Of a DNA stretch of 64,000 bases, positions 26,110-36,300 are shown in pieces. Within the stretch, counting starts at the first letter, position 1. Every line of letters starts with the position of its first letter. The notes under the pieces were generated by a model that ran no database searches, was not told the DNA's origin, and worked only from the letters and a program-made list of their open reading frames with translations. Source of the stretch: Alphaproteobacteria bacterium. Its GTDB lineage: Bacteria; Pseudomonadota; Alphaproteobacteria; JAAEOK01. The position numbers were made by a program, and so were the translations under genes. Location of the stretch: contig JAAEOK010000082.1 in the NCBI GenBank assembly GCA_024244705.1, positions 61,037 through 125,036 of the forward strand, given 5' to 3'.

Positions 26110-27030
26110 ATGCCACAGCAAGATCTCCAGGCGCTGTTGGACGATATCGTCCAGGCCGTCCGGCCGGCGACCCGGCGCGGACGCGTGGCCGACTACATAC
26201 CGGCGCTTGCCGCGGTGCCGGCGGACCGCGTCGGTATCGCGCTCCATTTTGCCGACGGGCGCACCTTCACGGCGGGCGATGCCGAGGAGTCATTCTCCAT
26301 ACAAAGCGTTTCCAAGGTGTTTACCCTGACCATGGCGCTCAATCATGTCGGCTACCCGCTGTGGAAGCGGGTCGGCCGCGAACCGTCGGGGAACCCGTTC
26401 AATTCTCTGGTCCAGTTGGAGCGGGAGAACGGCATTCCGCGCAATCCCTTCATCAACGCCGGCGCCCTGGTGGTCATGGATGCGTTGATGGCGAAATTCG
26501 CCGACCCGGCATCGGCATTTCGCAAGCGCATGATCGATCTCACCGGCAACAAGACCTTGCGGATCGACAAGACGGTCTACGAATCGGAGCTGGACTACGG
26601 AGATCTCAACCGTGCCATCGCCTATTTCCTCAAGGCCCACGGCAACCTCCACAACTCCGTCGACGCCGTGACCCGCGCCTATTTCAAGCAATGCTCGCTG
26701 GCGATGAGTTGCGCCGACCTCGCTCGCGCCGCGTTGTTCCTCGCCAATCGTGGCGTCTCCTTCAGCGGGGAACGCGTCTTGTCATCGCGCCAGACCAAGC
26801 GCGTCAATGCGGTGATGGAGACCTGCGGGCTCTACGATGCGGTCGGCGAATTCGCCTATCGTGTCGGCACGCCCGGCAAGAGCGGAGTCGGCGGCGGTAT
26901 CGTCGCGGTGTTGCCCGGGCTGATGTCGGTCTGCGTGTGGTCGCCGGCCTTGAACCGGCAAGGCAATTCGGTCGCCGGCCTGCGTGCCTTGGAAATTCTG
27001 ACTACGCGGCTGGGCCGGTCGGTTTTTTAG
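26110..27030 (+). CDS. glsA: Glutaminase
   Basis: A 306-residue serine-dependent beta-lactamase-fold glutaminase, the usual length. The catalytic pair Ser66-x-x-Lys69 sits in FSIQSVSKVF. Substrate-site segments PFINAGALVV, YGDLNRAIAYFLK and GKSGVGGGIVAVLPG are present. It hydrolyses glutamine to glutamate and ammonia in the cytoplasm. A GGGGAG site lies about ten bases upstream of the ATG. Monocistronic as far as can be seen. Confidence 0.96.
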   Translation: MPQQDLQALLDDIVQAVRPATRRGRVADYIPALAAVPADRVGIALHFADGRTFTAGDAEESFSIQSVSKVFTLTMALNHVGYPLWKRVGREPSGNPFNSLVQLERENGIPRNPFINAGALVVMDALMAKFADPASAFRKRMIDLTGNKTLRIDKTVYESELDYGDLNRAIAYFLKAHGNLHNSVDAVTRAYFKQCSLAMSCADLARAALFLANRGVSFSGERVLSSRQTKRVNAVMETCGLYDAVGEFAYRVGTPGKSGVGGGIVAVLPGLMSVCVWSPALNRQGNSVAGLRALEILTTRLGRSVF

Positions 27031-27137
27031 TCGGCCTCGGACAAGCGGGTATGCGTTAGCGAAGTGTTAGCGATTAGCGCGAAAAACTGGCCGTCGCCGC
27101 GACATAGGCGGCGAGAGGAACCGATCGCGACGCCGTT

Positions 27138-27656
27138 ATGCTGGGAATGACGTTCAAATTGTTGGCCGGCATTGGACTGGCGGTATTCGCCGCCCACATG
27201 GCCGGCATATTCGACCTTCCCGTCGCGGCCGAACGGGACAAGGTGTCGGTCGCCATTGCGCCGGCCGAGACCGACGAAAATGCCGTCGCGCGCGAAATTC
27301 GCATCGACGCCCACCAGAGCGGCCACTTTCTGGTCGATGTCGCGGTCAACGGTGTCGAACTTCCGTTCATGGTCGATACCGGCGCCAGCTTGGTTACGCT
27401 GTCGAAGCAAGATGCCGAGAGAGCCGGGATCGAGACCGCCTGGCTCGACTACACCGAGCGTATGCAAACCGCAAACGGCATTATCCGCGCGGCGCCGGTC
27501 GAGCTGGACGAGCTCCGCATCGGCGATTTGGAACTGCGCGACGTCAAGGCGACCATCAACGAATCGCCGATGGGCATCTCGCTCCTCGGCCTGAGCTTCC
27601 TCGAGCGCCTCGACGGGTACGAGGTCCGAAACGAAACCCTGCTCCTACGCTGGTAG
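27138..27656 (+). CDS. Retropepsin-like aspartic protease (TIGR02281 type)
   Basis: A 172-residue protein with an N-terminal membrane anchor or signal (about residues 6-26) and a single retropepsin-like domain. The catalytic motif is FMVDTGASLVTLS (Asp80-Thr-Gly), with the second hydrophobic-Gly motif ISLLGLSFLERL near the C-terminus. Such single-domain clan AA proteases act as dimers, probably in the periplasm. Many Alphaproteobacteria carry one; the target is unknown. It follows glsA by about 100 bases, which contain a small GC hairpin but no clear terminator. Confidence 0.87.
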   Translation: MLGMTFKLLAGIGLAVFAAHMAGIFDLPVAAERDKVSVAIAPAETDENAVAREIRIDAHQSGHFLVDVAVNGVELPFMVDTGASLVTLSKQDAERAGIETAWLDYTERMQTANGIIRAAPVELDELRIGDLELRDVKATINESPMGISLLGLSFLERLDGYEVRNETLLLRW

Positions 27657-27699
27657 GCCCCGCGGAGAAGGTCCTGGCTGACAGGCCCTGTCCTTTGGA

Positions 27700-28521
27700 T
27701 TACGCCAGCATGGAATAGCCGAGGTCGCGGGCCGCGCGGTCGTTGGCGACGATCCTCTCATAGGTGGCATCGGTCGTATCGGCAAATCCCTTGATCAATA
27801 GAGCCTCGGCGGGTTCCCTATCCAGGTCCTCGAATGCCTCGGCGACCGCGTCGCGGACCTGCGATCGCACGGTGGCGGGCCGGTGACCGGCGGTGGTGAT
27901 CGGCAATCCCGGAAGACGCGGCGTTTCACAAAGCACGCGGAGACGCGCCACGGCCTCGGGGTCGTGGCGGCCGGCGAGGGCCCAGCAGACGGCATCGATG
28001 GCGGCAACGTCGGCGTCGCTGGACGCGACGGCGGCAATAGACCGGCGATGGCTGCCGGTTTCGCACACCGTGTCGAAAAAGCGCCCATCGGCGGCGAACG
28101 GCACGACAAGATCGCGCAGCGCCGCATATCCCGACTGGGAGTGTTCGGCATTGACCGCAGCCCGCCGGCCCCGCAGGTCAGCCGGCGACCGAATCCCATC
28201 GTCGCGGCGCACGACGATCACGCTGTAATAGGATCCCGCCGCGGCATCGATCGCGTAGGCCGGTGTGCCGACCAGCGCGACCCGTTCGCGCAGGTCACGG
28301 ACATAGGGCCTGCCGCAGGTCTGGGCGACCAGCAGCCGGTCGGATTTCCACCCGGTCCATAGATCGATGCGCCGGTCGAGCGCGGCCGGCGGTCGCAATC
28401 CGCGCCGCACGAGATTCGCCGCCACGAGCGCCCATAGCCGGTCGGTCGCCCATTCCGTTTCCGGCCAGTCATACATCGGCAGAAACGCGATCGGGTCATT
28501 GTCATCGCGAACGCGGGTCAT
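27700..28521 (-). CDS. PhnD-like substrate-binding protein without signal peptide
   Basis: A 273-residue protein with the PhnD/type 2 binding fold: FLPMYDWPETEWATDRLW at the start, VGTPAYAID, SYYSVIVVRRDDGI and LRGRRAAVNAEHSQSGYAALR. No signal peptide is visible, so it is probably cytoplasmic or a shortened relative used in sensing. No phosphonate transport or C-P lyase genes lie nearby. Orphan PhnD-like proteins of this sort are common in Alphaproteobacteria and their role is unclear. Divergent from the following membrane protein. Confidence 0.8.
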   Translation of the reverse strand: MTRVRDDNDPIAFLPMYDWPETEWATDRLWALVAANLVRRGLRPPAALDRRIDLWTGWKSDRLLVAQTCGRPYVRDLRERVALVGTPAYAIDAAAGSYYSVIVVRRDDGIRSPADLRGRRAAVNAEHSQSGYAALRDLVVPFAADGRFFDTVCETGSHRRSIAAVASSDADVAAIDAVCWALAGRHDPEAVARLRVLCETPRLPGLPITTAGHRPATVRSQVRDAVAEAFEDLDREPAEALLIKGFADTTDATYERIVANDRAARDLGYSMLA

Positions 28522-28683
28522 GATGAGGGGATATCAGATCGGTGGCGGCCGACAAAGACCAATGGCTGAAATCAAAAGCCGCGTCCCCCTTCGGCCAACA
28601 CGCGACCGCAGCGGAATCTTCCGAACCGCCGCCCGGCGCCATCGATGTCGTCGGGCCAGCCCTATCGATCGGTTTCGGAGACT

Positions 28684-30201
28684 ATGCTATGGCCGTCAGC
28701 GTTCATCAGCGGAGACCGATCCCCTTTGAGCCGTCTCGATGCCAATAACACGCGCCTTGTCAGGCGGCGCATCGCCTTCGCCCTCTTCATCCTGGCCTGG
28801 GTCACCTACATCGATTTCTTCAATGCGGGTGGCAGCACGAACGTGGTCAGCCGGCTGGCGCTGACGGTGTCGCTCGTGGAATCGCACGAGGTGTCGATAG
28901 ACCCCTACGCACCGCACACGTTGGACAAGGCCCATCGCGACGGTCACTATTATTCCGACAAAGCGCCGGGGATCGCCTTCCTGTCGATCCCGGCGGTGAT
29001 CGGCGGGCGGGCGCTGTTCGACACGTTCATCCCCGAACAAGATCGCTATCTCGGCTATCCCTGGTTCAAGGACGAGAAGCTGTCCTACCGGTGGAATCAG
29101 ACCGCCAGGCTGGCCACGATCATGACGTCCGCGTTCTTGACCGCCCTGGCGGTCGCCGCACTATTCTCGGTCGGCGCGGCAATGACGGGTAGCCTCGTCG
29201 CCGGGCTCTTCGGTGCCCTCTTGTTCGGCTTCGCGACACCGGCCTGGGGATGGGCGACGACGCTGTTCGGCCATGCCTCCGCCGGCGCCCTGCTCGTTCT
29301 CACCTTCGCCACCCTTTACCAGGTCCCCGCCGCCGCCGAGTCCTCGCCGCCGCGCGGCGTATTGCGGTCGGCGCTCGCGGCGTTCATGGCCGCGGCCGCG
29401 ATAACCGTCGAATACACCTCGGCCCCGGCGGCCGGCCTGCTCGCCGTCTATGGCTATTGGCGGCTGCGGACGCTGCCACCGCGACGGCGGCTTTTGATGG
29501 TCTGCGCGGCAGTCGCCGCCGGTGGCGTGGCGTTGGCGCCGCTGCTCATCTACCACCAGGCCGCCTTTGGCTCGCCCTTTGCCACCGGCTATCAATTCGT
29601 CGTCGGCTTCGAAGGCATGGCGGAAGGGCTCCTCGGCATTGGCGTGCCGGACCCGTGGCGCCTCGGAATGATTCTATTCAGCGGCAATCGCGGCTTGCTG
29701 TGGATTTCGCCTATTCTCATCCTTTCGCCGGTCGCCTTCTATGCGCTGTGGCGCCGGCACAATACCCGTGACATCGCGCTCCTCACGACGGCAATGGTCG
29801 CCTACTACTTCCTGCTCAATGCGGGCTATGTCTATTGGGACGGCGGCTGGTCGACCGGACCGCGCCATGTGACGCCGGTCTTCGGCTTTCTGTGCCTACC
29901 CTTTGCGATGCTGTGGTCGCAGGCACGCCGTCCGCTGCGTGCGGCCCTTGTCGTGCTGGCGGCGTTGTCCGTGGTCATCTCGATGGCCTGTGCCGCCGTC
30001 ACTATGATCGCGAAGCCCGGGAAGGCGCCATTGATCGGGCACTATATCGGGCCGCCCTTTCTCAACGGCCAGATACCCGGCGTGACTTTCGATTTCGGGC
30101 TTCCCGGCCTGGCCGCGCTGGTGCCGTTGTTGGCGGTCTGGGCAATCGCCGGCCTCTACCTTTGGCACATGCTGGCCCGGGCACCATCGACGGCGCGCTG
30201 A
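28684..30201 (+). CDS. Polytopic membrane protein, possible GT-C type glycosyltransferase
   Basis: About 505 residues with ten or more predicted helices. The first extracytoplasmic loop contains acidic residues and HYYSDKAPGIAFLSIPAV, a pattern seen in polyprenyl-linked-sugar glycosyltransferases and related DUF proteins. A transfer activity is therefore possible but not shown. The start is uncertain. The frame is open from 28645; ATG at 28684 is used here; a TTG at 28726 has GGAG ten bases upstream and begins MSRLDANN right before the first helix. No sugar-biosynthesis genes are adjacent. Confidence 0.72.
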   Translation: MLWPSAFISGDRSPLSRLDANNTRLVRRRIAFALFILAWVTYIDFFNAGGSTNVVSRLALTVSLVESHEVSIDPYAPHTLDKAHRDGHYYSDKAPGIAFLSIPAVIGGRALFDTFIPEQDRYLGYPWFKDEKLSYRWNQTARLATIMTSAFLTALAVAALFSVGAAMTGSLVAGLFGALLFGFATPAWGWATTLFGHASAGALLVLTFATLYQVPAAAESSPPRGVLRSALAAFMAAAAITVEYTSAPAAGLLAVYGYWRLRTLPPRRRLLMVCAAVAAGGVALAPLLIYHQAAFGSPFATGYQFVVGFEGMAEGLLGIGVPDPWRLGMILFSGNRGLLWISPILILSPVAFYALWRRHNTRDIALLTTAMVAYYFLLNAGYVYWDGGWSTGPRHVTPVFGFLCLPFAMLWSQARRPLRAALVVLAALSVVISMACAAVTMIAKPGKAPLIGHYIGPPFLNGQIPGVTFDFGLPGLAALVPLLAVWAIAGLYLWHMLARAPSTAR

Positions 30202-30331
30202 CACCGGCCGGCGGCGACCGCACTGTCGATACGCGATTCACTGCCATCTGATCCACATCAATTCGCGATCCCGCCGTCGATCTAGAATGGCAGACGCAAT
30301 CGTGTACCTGACAGTGGATGGGAGCCCCTCA

Positions 30332-30877
30332 ATGCCTCAGTCGACCGGTCGTCTCGCCCGTCAGCGCCCGCGCGCCCTGCGCGGCTATTCCTGCGTCGCC
30401 TTGATCGCCATCACCCTCGCCGCCGTCGCGATCGGCAGTCCGGTTTCGGCGTCGATGGACGACGGACCATCGATCCTGGTGCCGGATGTCGACGCCGCCC
30501 GCGGCCGCAAATTGTTCGTCGCCAAGGGATGCGTGACCTGCCACAGCGTCAACGGCGTCGGCGGACGCGCGGCACCGGCGCTCGACGCGCCGGCCACCGG
30601 CGAGGCGATCGACTTGCTCGGCTTCGCCGCGCGCATGTGGCGGGGCGCGGCGGCGATGCAGGACTTGCAATCGTTCGAGCTCGGCTATCGCATCGAATTG
30701 AGCGGCCGTGAGATCGGTGACCTAGCGGCGTTCGCATCCGACCCCGCGGCGCAGAAAGATTTTTCCATCGACGAGGTACCGGACTTGCTCAAGGACTGGT
30801 TCTTGGACCAGGCCTATTGGGACGAGGAGAATTGGCCGGCCACCGACGAGTGGCGGTTCCCGATGGAGGCGAACTGA
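30332..30877 (+). CDS. Class I c-type cytochrome, exported
   Basis: A 181-residue periplasmic protein. An Arg-rich N-terminus is followed by a hydrophobic signal or anchor (about residues 19-40), then a single haem-binding motif Cys67-Val-Thr-Cys70-His71. GVGGRAAPALDAP follows. The C-terminal acidic, Trp-rich tail (about 135-181) has no counterpart that I know. The start ATG at 30332 has GGGAG upstream. It is followed one base later by a second cytochrome gene, so the two are probably co-expressed and may exchange electrons. Confidence 0.82.
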   Translation: MPQSTGRLARQRPRALRGYSCVALIAITLAAVAIGSPVSASMDDGPSILVPDVDAARGRKLFVAKGCVTCHSVNGVGGRAAPALDAPATGEAIDLLGFAARMWRGAAAMQDLQSFELGYRIELSGREIGDLAAFASDPAAQKDFSIDEVPDLLKDWFLDQAYWDEENWPATDEWRFPMEAN

Positions 30878-30878
30878 C

Positions 30879-31214
30879 ATGCCCGGCACCGGTTTCCGTT
30901 TCGCGGTCGCGGCCATGATGGCTTCGGGCCTGTGGCTTGATGCGGCATCGGCGGATTGGGCGGGCGACGCCACGGCGGACGGGCGCATCCTGGCCCAACG
31001 CTGGTGCGCGTCATGCCATGTCGTCGATCCCGCCCAATCGGGGGCAAGCGATGTGGCGCCGCCGTTCGTCCATATCGCCAACGATCCGACCAAAACGAGC
31101 GAAGGCCTGAAGGCTTGGCTCGCCGATCCGCATCCGCCGATGCCCCAGCTCAACCTCGACCAGTACGAGATCGATAGTCTGGTCGCCTACATCGAAAGCC
31201 TGCGCGGAAACTGA
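30879..31214 (+). CDS. Small class I c-type cytochrome
   Basis: A 111-residue exported monohaem cytochrome. The signal peptide covers about residues 1-25, the haem motif is Cys43-Ala-Ser-Cys46-His47, and the likely axial Met lies in HPPMPQLNL. It is similar in design to cytochrome c-550/c-552 type carriers. It starts one base after the stop of the larger cytochrome gene, which points to a two-gene operon. No oxidase or dehydrogenase partner is visible on either side. Confidence 0.87.
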   Translation: MPGTGFRFAVAAMMASGLWLDAASADWAGDATADGRILAQRWCASCHVVDPAQSGASDVAPPFVHIANDPTKTSEGLKAWLADPHPPMPQLNLDQYEIDSLVAYIESLRGN

Positions 31215-31284
31215 TCCGGCCCGCTAAGCCACCGGCCCGGGGCATAATTCGGCACCGCCCAAACGCTCGTCTTGACATCGGCTT

Positions 31285-32493
31285 CTATGACGCATCGGCC
31301 TCCGACAGCCCGGTGCCGCCATAGAGCCATTCGAGTCCGGTGTAGAAGTCGGCGGCGGATTTGGCGCCGAGAACCGAATTACGCACCAATCGCGCGACGC
31401 CGCTGGCATGAAAGACGTAGCCAAGCATGCGCGAGGACAACTGAACCCGGCCGGTGCGCACGACGCGCTCGGTCTGATAGGCCTGAAATGCCGCCGTAAA
31501 GTCACCCGACGCGGCGGCCACCTTGGCCGACAGGCAGACCGCGTCCTCCATCGCCATACACGCGCCTTGGGCGAAGTACTGGAGCATGGGGTGGGCCGCA
31601 TCGCCGAGCAAGGTGACCCGGTCGTCGGTCCAATTTTCGACCGGCTCGCGGTCGCACAGCACCCAGCGCCGCCAGCGCCTGGGCCGTTCCAAAATACTGC
31701 GCGGCTTGGGGCCGACGTCGCGGAAGCGATCGAGGATCTCGTCGCGGTCACCTTCCTCGTTGGTGCCGGGGGTCTTGCGGTCGCTGTGGTAGGTGGCGAC
31801 GATATTGAACAGCTCCCAGCCGCGTAGCGGATAGTGGACGAGATGGGTGTTGGGACCCGCCCACAGCGTGGCGGCGTTCCACCGCATATCTTCGGGCATC
31901 TCATCGATCGGCAGCACGGCGCGGTAAGTGATGTGGCCGGAAACGCGGGGATCGCCGTCGCCGACGATCCGCTGGCGGATGTTCGAATAGAGCCCATCGG
32001 CACCGATGATGGCGGCGCCTGCATGGCGGTTGCCGTCGGCTGTCATCAGGTGGATGTCGTCGCCCTCCTGCTCGAAACCGGCAACGTCCTGTCCCGGCAG
32101 TAACTCAATGCGCGCATGGGCCCGGCAGGCGTCGAGAAGCACGCCATGGATATCGGCGCGATGGATCACCGCGTAAGGGTTGCCGAACCGTTCGCGGAAC
32201 GGCGCATCGACCGGGATCAGCGCGACGCGGTCACCGCTGAGGCTGTCCATCATGACCAAGCCGTCGATGAACACCGCACGCTGGCGGGCGGCTTCGCCGA
32301 CGCCGAGATAATCGAGGGAGTGAAACGCGTTCGGTCCAAGCTGGATGCCGGCGCCGAACTCGCCGAATTCGGCGGCCCGCTCGAAGACCCGGACGGCGTA
32401 GCCCGCGTTGGCCAAGCCGAGCGCGCAGGCCAGCCCGCCGATGCCGCCGCCGGCGATCAGGACCGCGCGCGCCCCTGAAATGGTGTCATTCAT
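31285..32493 (-). CDS. FAD-dependent aromatic monooxygenase (3-hydroxybenzoate 6-hydroxylase / salicylate hydroxylase-like)
   Basis: A 402-residue flavoprotein hydroxylase. The FAD motifs are GGGIGGLACALGLANAG at the N-terminus, the DG motif IIGADGLYSNIR, and LLGDAAHPMLQYFAQGACMA near residue 300. The group oxidises hydroxybenzoates with NAD(P)H. The closest pattern I know is 3-hydroxybenzoate 6-hydroxylase (to gentisate), but salicylate or related substrates cannot be excluded. The start ATG at 32491-32493 has GGGGGAG upstream. It is divergent from a MarR regulator, with the operator-promoter between them. Ring-cleavage genes are not in the window. Confidence 0.86.
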   Translation of the reverse strand: MNDTISGARAVLIAGGGIGGLACALGLANAGYAVRVFERAAEFGEFGAGIQLGPNAFHSLDYLGVGEAARQRAVFIDGLVMMDSLSGDRVALIPVDAPFRERFGNPYAVIHRADIHGVLLDACRAHARIELLPGQDVAGFEQEGDDIHLMTADGNRHAGAAIIGADGLYSNIRQRIVGDGDPRVSGHITYRAVLPIDEMPEDMRWNAATLWAGPNTHLVHYPLRGWELFNIVATYHSDRKTPGTNEEGDRDEILDRFRDVGPKPRSILERPRRWRRWVLCDREPVENWTDDRVTLLGDAAHPMLQYFAQGACMAMEDAVCLSAKVAAASGDFTAAFQAYQTERVVRTGRVQLSSRMLGYVFHASGVARLVRNSVLGAKSAADFYTGLEWLYGGTGLSEADAS

Positions 32494-32554
32494 GACCCGG
32501 CTCCCCCGCCTGTCCTCACTGATTGCCAAAATCCTTTACCCAAGCTATCTAATG

Positions 32555-32582
32555 AGTATACTGAGTATCAGTATACTGTCAA
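32555..32582 (-). promoter_or_regulatory. MarR operator overlapping the monooxygenase promoter
   Basis: AGTATACTGA-GTA-TCAGTATACT (32555-32577) is a perfect 10-bp inverted repeat with a 3-bp centre. On the minus strand TTGACA (32577-32582) and TATACT (32555-32560) form near-consensus -35 and -10 elements 16 bases apart, aimed at the monooxygenase gene. The operator therefore covers the promoter spacer and -10. Its other arm also gives TATACT on the plus strand, suitable as -10 for the marR gene, but with a poor -35. Binding of the adjacent MarR protein would repress both directions. Confidence 0.82.
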
Positions 32583-32610
32583 TATCGCCGGACGCCGCCG
32601 GAGAATGATG

Positions 32611-33084
32611 ATGGCACTCGATGACCTCCATACGACGCCGGGCCATTTGATTCGCCGCTGTCAGCAGATCGCGGTCGCCATCTTCCTCGAGGAATGCGCC
32701 GACGATAGACTGACCCCCATCCAATTCGCCGTCCTCTACGCCCTGACCGATACCGGCCCCATCGACCAGGTCACGCTCGGCGGCATGTTGGCGCTCGACC
32801 GCAGCACGCTTGGCAATGTCGCGGCGCGCCTCGAGGACCGCGGGCTATTGACGCGCGGCGAAAGCGCCGCCGACCGGCGCGCCAAGCAGTTGGTCCTGAC
32901 GGCTCAGGGCCGCGCCTTGGTCGATCGCGCCCGCGCGCCGGTGATGCGGGCGCAGGAACGCCTGCTCGCCGGCCTGACGGCGGACGAACGGCGTCAATTC
33001 GTCGACCTCCTGGTGCGGATCGTCGTCGCCAACAACGACGTCAGCCGCGCCCCAATGCGGCTTCAGCACAGCAATAACAGTTGA
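32611..33084 (+). CDS. MarR family transcriptional regulator
   Basis: A 157-residue winged-helix dimeric regulator. The DNA-recognition region is LDRSTLGNVAARLEDRGLLTRGESAADRR (about residues 60-90), with long helices at both ends for dimerisation. Three ATG codons lie in a row (32605, 32608, 32611). The third is chosen because GGAG stands seven bases before it. It is divergent from the aromatic monooxygenase, with a perfect palindromic operator in the gap. The likely ligand is the monooxygenase substrate, such as a hydroxybenzoate. Confidence 0.92.
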   Translation: MALDDLHTTPGHLIRRCQQIAVAIFLEECADDRLTPIQFAVLYALTDTGPIDQVTLGGMLALDRSTLGNVAARLEDRGLLTRGESAADRRAKQLVLTAQGRALVDRARAPVMRAQERLLAGLTADERRQFVDLLVRIVVANNDVSRAPMRLQHSNNS

Positions 33085-33314
33085 ATAACGCCCTACGACC
33101 GAAACCGAACCATTCTGGACACCGCATTCCCTAGTGCGCTCCCCCGCCTCAAAGACGCAAAGACACCCTGTGGCCGCCTTCATTGCCGTTGAGTAAGATG
33201 AACCATCGTAAGGGGGACACGGCACTCGACGATATTCTGAAGGGGAGATTTGGCAATATGTCTGGTATTTTTCTACGACTTCTTTCAACTCGATGAGAAG
33301 AGTTCAGGCAACTG

Positions 33315-36300
33315 ATGCGTGAGTCGCACAGCAGCTTTGTTACCCGTCAGTTCCTTAGATCCGTCTGGGCGCTCGACTATGAGGCATACAAGGACAGTGA
33401 CGAAGAACGGGCGCTTTGTGATAGGCTCAATCGTTGGTCGGCTCGTACCGACCTCAAAGAAAGCTCTGCCGAGGCGGCACTACTAGAAGAGTTTTTTCGG
33501 CAAACCTGGGGCTATGTTCAATCCGGACAGGAGGGCGCGGGAGACGCATTCACGCTCTATCCGCAGTTCCCCGTTCCTGGCGGTGGAGCGCGCGGGCGGC
33601 AGGGTAGTGCCGATGCAGCGTTGGGAAACTTCACGAGTGCAGCGGAGAACCTGACCCCTCAAGTTCTCTGCGAGTTTAAGGACATCAAGAGTGCACTCGA
33701 CGCACCGCAGAAGCGAAAAGGCGACAACCGATCTCCGGTCAAACAAGGGCTCGACTACTTAAGCGCGTCACGCCGAGGCCTGTTTGGCAACGAGCCCATT
33801 TTGCCGACATGGGCCATCATCACAGATATGAACGAGTTTCGGCTCTATTGGGCCGATCGTGGGCCACGTCAATTCGTTCGCTTTACGATTCGACCGGTTG
33901 ACCTGTTCCAGGGACCATCCCTGATTGAGGACGATGAAGAAGCGCGATTTGATCGCTTCCTATTTTACCGACTGTTTCACAGAGATACGCTGCTGGTCCA
34001 TGGCGCCAGCGGCCGTAGCCTACTTACACAGTTGGTTGCCCAGCAATGGGTCATAGAACGTCAACTCGAAAACACATTTTATCAAGAATACAGGGCGTAC
34101 AGGGAACATCTATATCTCGCCCTTATTGAAAATAATGGCGTTGGCTCGGATCGTTTTCCCGGCACGCGAGGTCGCCTTGTTCGGCTTGCCCAGAAGATTT
34201 TGGATCGCTTTATTTTTATTTTCTTTTGCGAAGATATGGGCCGCGCACTGGGCTTTCCACCGCAACTTCTTCGTGACTTTCTAATCTACGAAAGTAACGA
34301 TGCTTATTTTGATCCTGAGGCAAATACGATTTGGCCGCGCCTCTTAGGCCTTTTCAGGGCCATGAATGACGGCTCGGCTTTTGGCGGAAATCAACTCAAC
34401 CAATTCAATGGTGGTCTCTTCGCATCCGATCGGGCCCTTGAGCAACTAGTCATTCCGAACAGGGTTTTCTGTCAGCAGGGGCAAGGGCAAAACGAAGCGA
34501 GCCTGTATACCTACCAATTAACGCTGCTCTATCTCTCGGCATCGTACAATTTCGCTTCCGATTGGGCCCAAGGACTGAGCAATCCACCTGTCGTGGAAAC
34601 GACAAGGCTCGGCGACGCGGCCAAACGTGACCCTGGCAAGAGCCTCGGGCTCTACATCCTTGGCCGTATCTTCGAACAATCGATTACAGAGCTCGAAATT
34701 CTTGAAGCTGAGGCGGAGGACCGACCATCGATAAACAAAGAAAGTAAGCGCAAGCGGGACGGCGTGTACTACACGCCCGAATGGGTTGTAGAGCACATCG
34801 TGACCGAGACCATTGGCAGTCGGCTTGCTGACCTAAAGGCCCAGGCCGGGTGGCCTGATGCCGGCGGTAATGATCTGCCGACTGAAGCCTCGATCCTCTC
34901 TTATGAACAGGCCCTAAAATCCATCCAGATTGTTGATCCGGCATGTGGGTCGGGCGCGTTTCTCATCACGGCACTCCGTTACCTCGTGGACGAATGGCAC
35001 GCCTTACAGGAATTACGCAAACAAGTGAGCCGAACTTACACCACACGCGATGGAGAAGATGACCGAATCATCCGGAATATCCTCCGGAACAATCTCTACG
35101 GCGTCGATATCAACTCGGCATCCGTGGAAATTACGAAACTGGCTCTGTGGCTCCACACCGCGCGCGGCGACCAGCCGCTATCGTCGCTCGACGACCACAT
35201 CCGAGAAGGAAACAGCCTGATTGGAAGCAATTTCTATGACGGCCTTGCTCCCTACTCCGAAGACGAGCAGGAACGAATCAACGCCTTCGATTGGAGAGAC
35301 GCATTTCCACAAGTGTTCGAAAACGGGGGATTTGATGCCGTAATTGGCAATCCACCCTACGTGAAGCTTCAGAATTTCCGCAAGGTACATGCGGATATGG
35401 CGGCCTTTCTCAAGACCGACGCGGCGGGTAGTGAGACGTATGCAAGCACTCAGACGGGCAATTTCGACCTTTTTCTGCCCTTCATTGAGAAAGGAATCGA
35501 CCTTCTGAATGAGGACGGACGGCTCGGATATATCGCACCCAGCCTTTGGACCATGAACGAATATGGAGAAGGTCTCCGCGATCATATTCTTGAAGGGCGG
35601 CATCTGTACGGCTGGATCGATTTCCAATCGTTCCAAGTGTTCGACGAAGCGACGACCTACACTGCTTTACAATTCTTCTCCAGGACGCCGAATGACTTCG
35701 TACGGGTGGCTCTTGTGCCTGACGGCGTCATTCCCGAGGAGCCGTGGGCCGGCAACGATTCGAGATTGTCCTATGACCAGTTGCCGTTCGGTAACCGATG
35801 GTTGCTGACGACGGGGGCGGATCGGGACCTGATTGACGGGCTGTACCAACGCTGTGTCCGGCTCGATCACCCAGAGATAACCCGCAACATCTATCAAGGC
35901 CTGATAACAAGCGCAGATGCCGTATATCACCTGACCAAGCTGGCGCCAGGTCGGTACCTCTGCAAGCCCAATCGCGACGACGGGCCGCCATACGAAGTAG
36001 CGATCGAGGACGAAATTATGAAACCCCTGGTCTCGGGCACCGAGGCGAAGCGTTACATCGAACCCAAGACTGACACTTACCTCCTGTTCCCCTATTTAGT
36101 CGATGATCAGGGGGCACATCTGATTCCCGTCTCCCGAATGGTCGCCGCCTATCCGCAGGCGTGGGTTTATCTCCGATCATGGGAGGAGAAATTGCGTGCG
36201 CGGGAAAACAGGGCACTCGACGATGATCAATGGTACCGCTTCGGGCGACATCAAAATCTCGATAGACAGGAAATAGAAAAGCTGATCGTCGCGCAAACTG

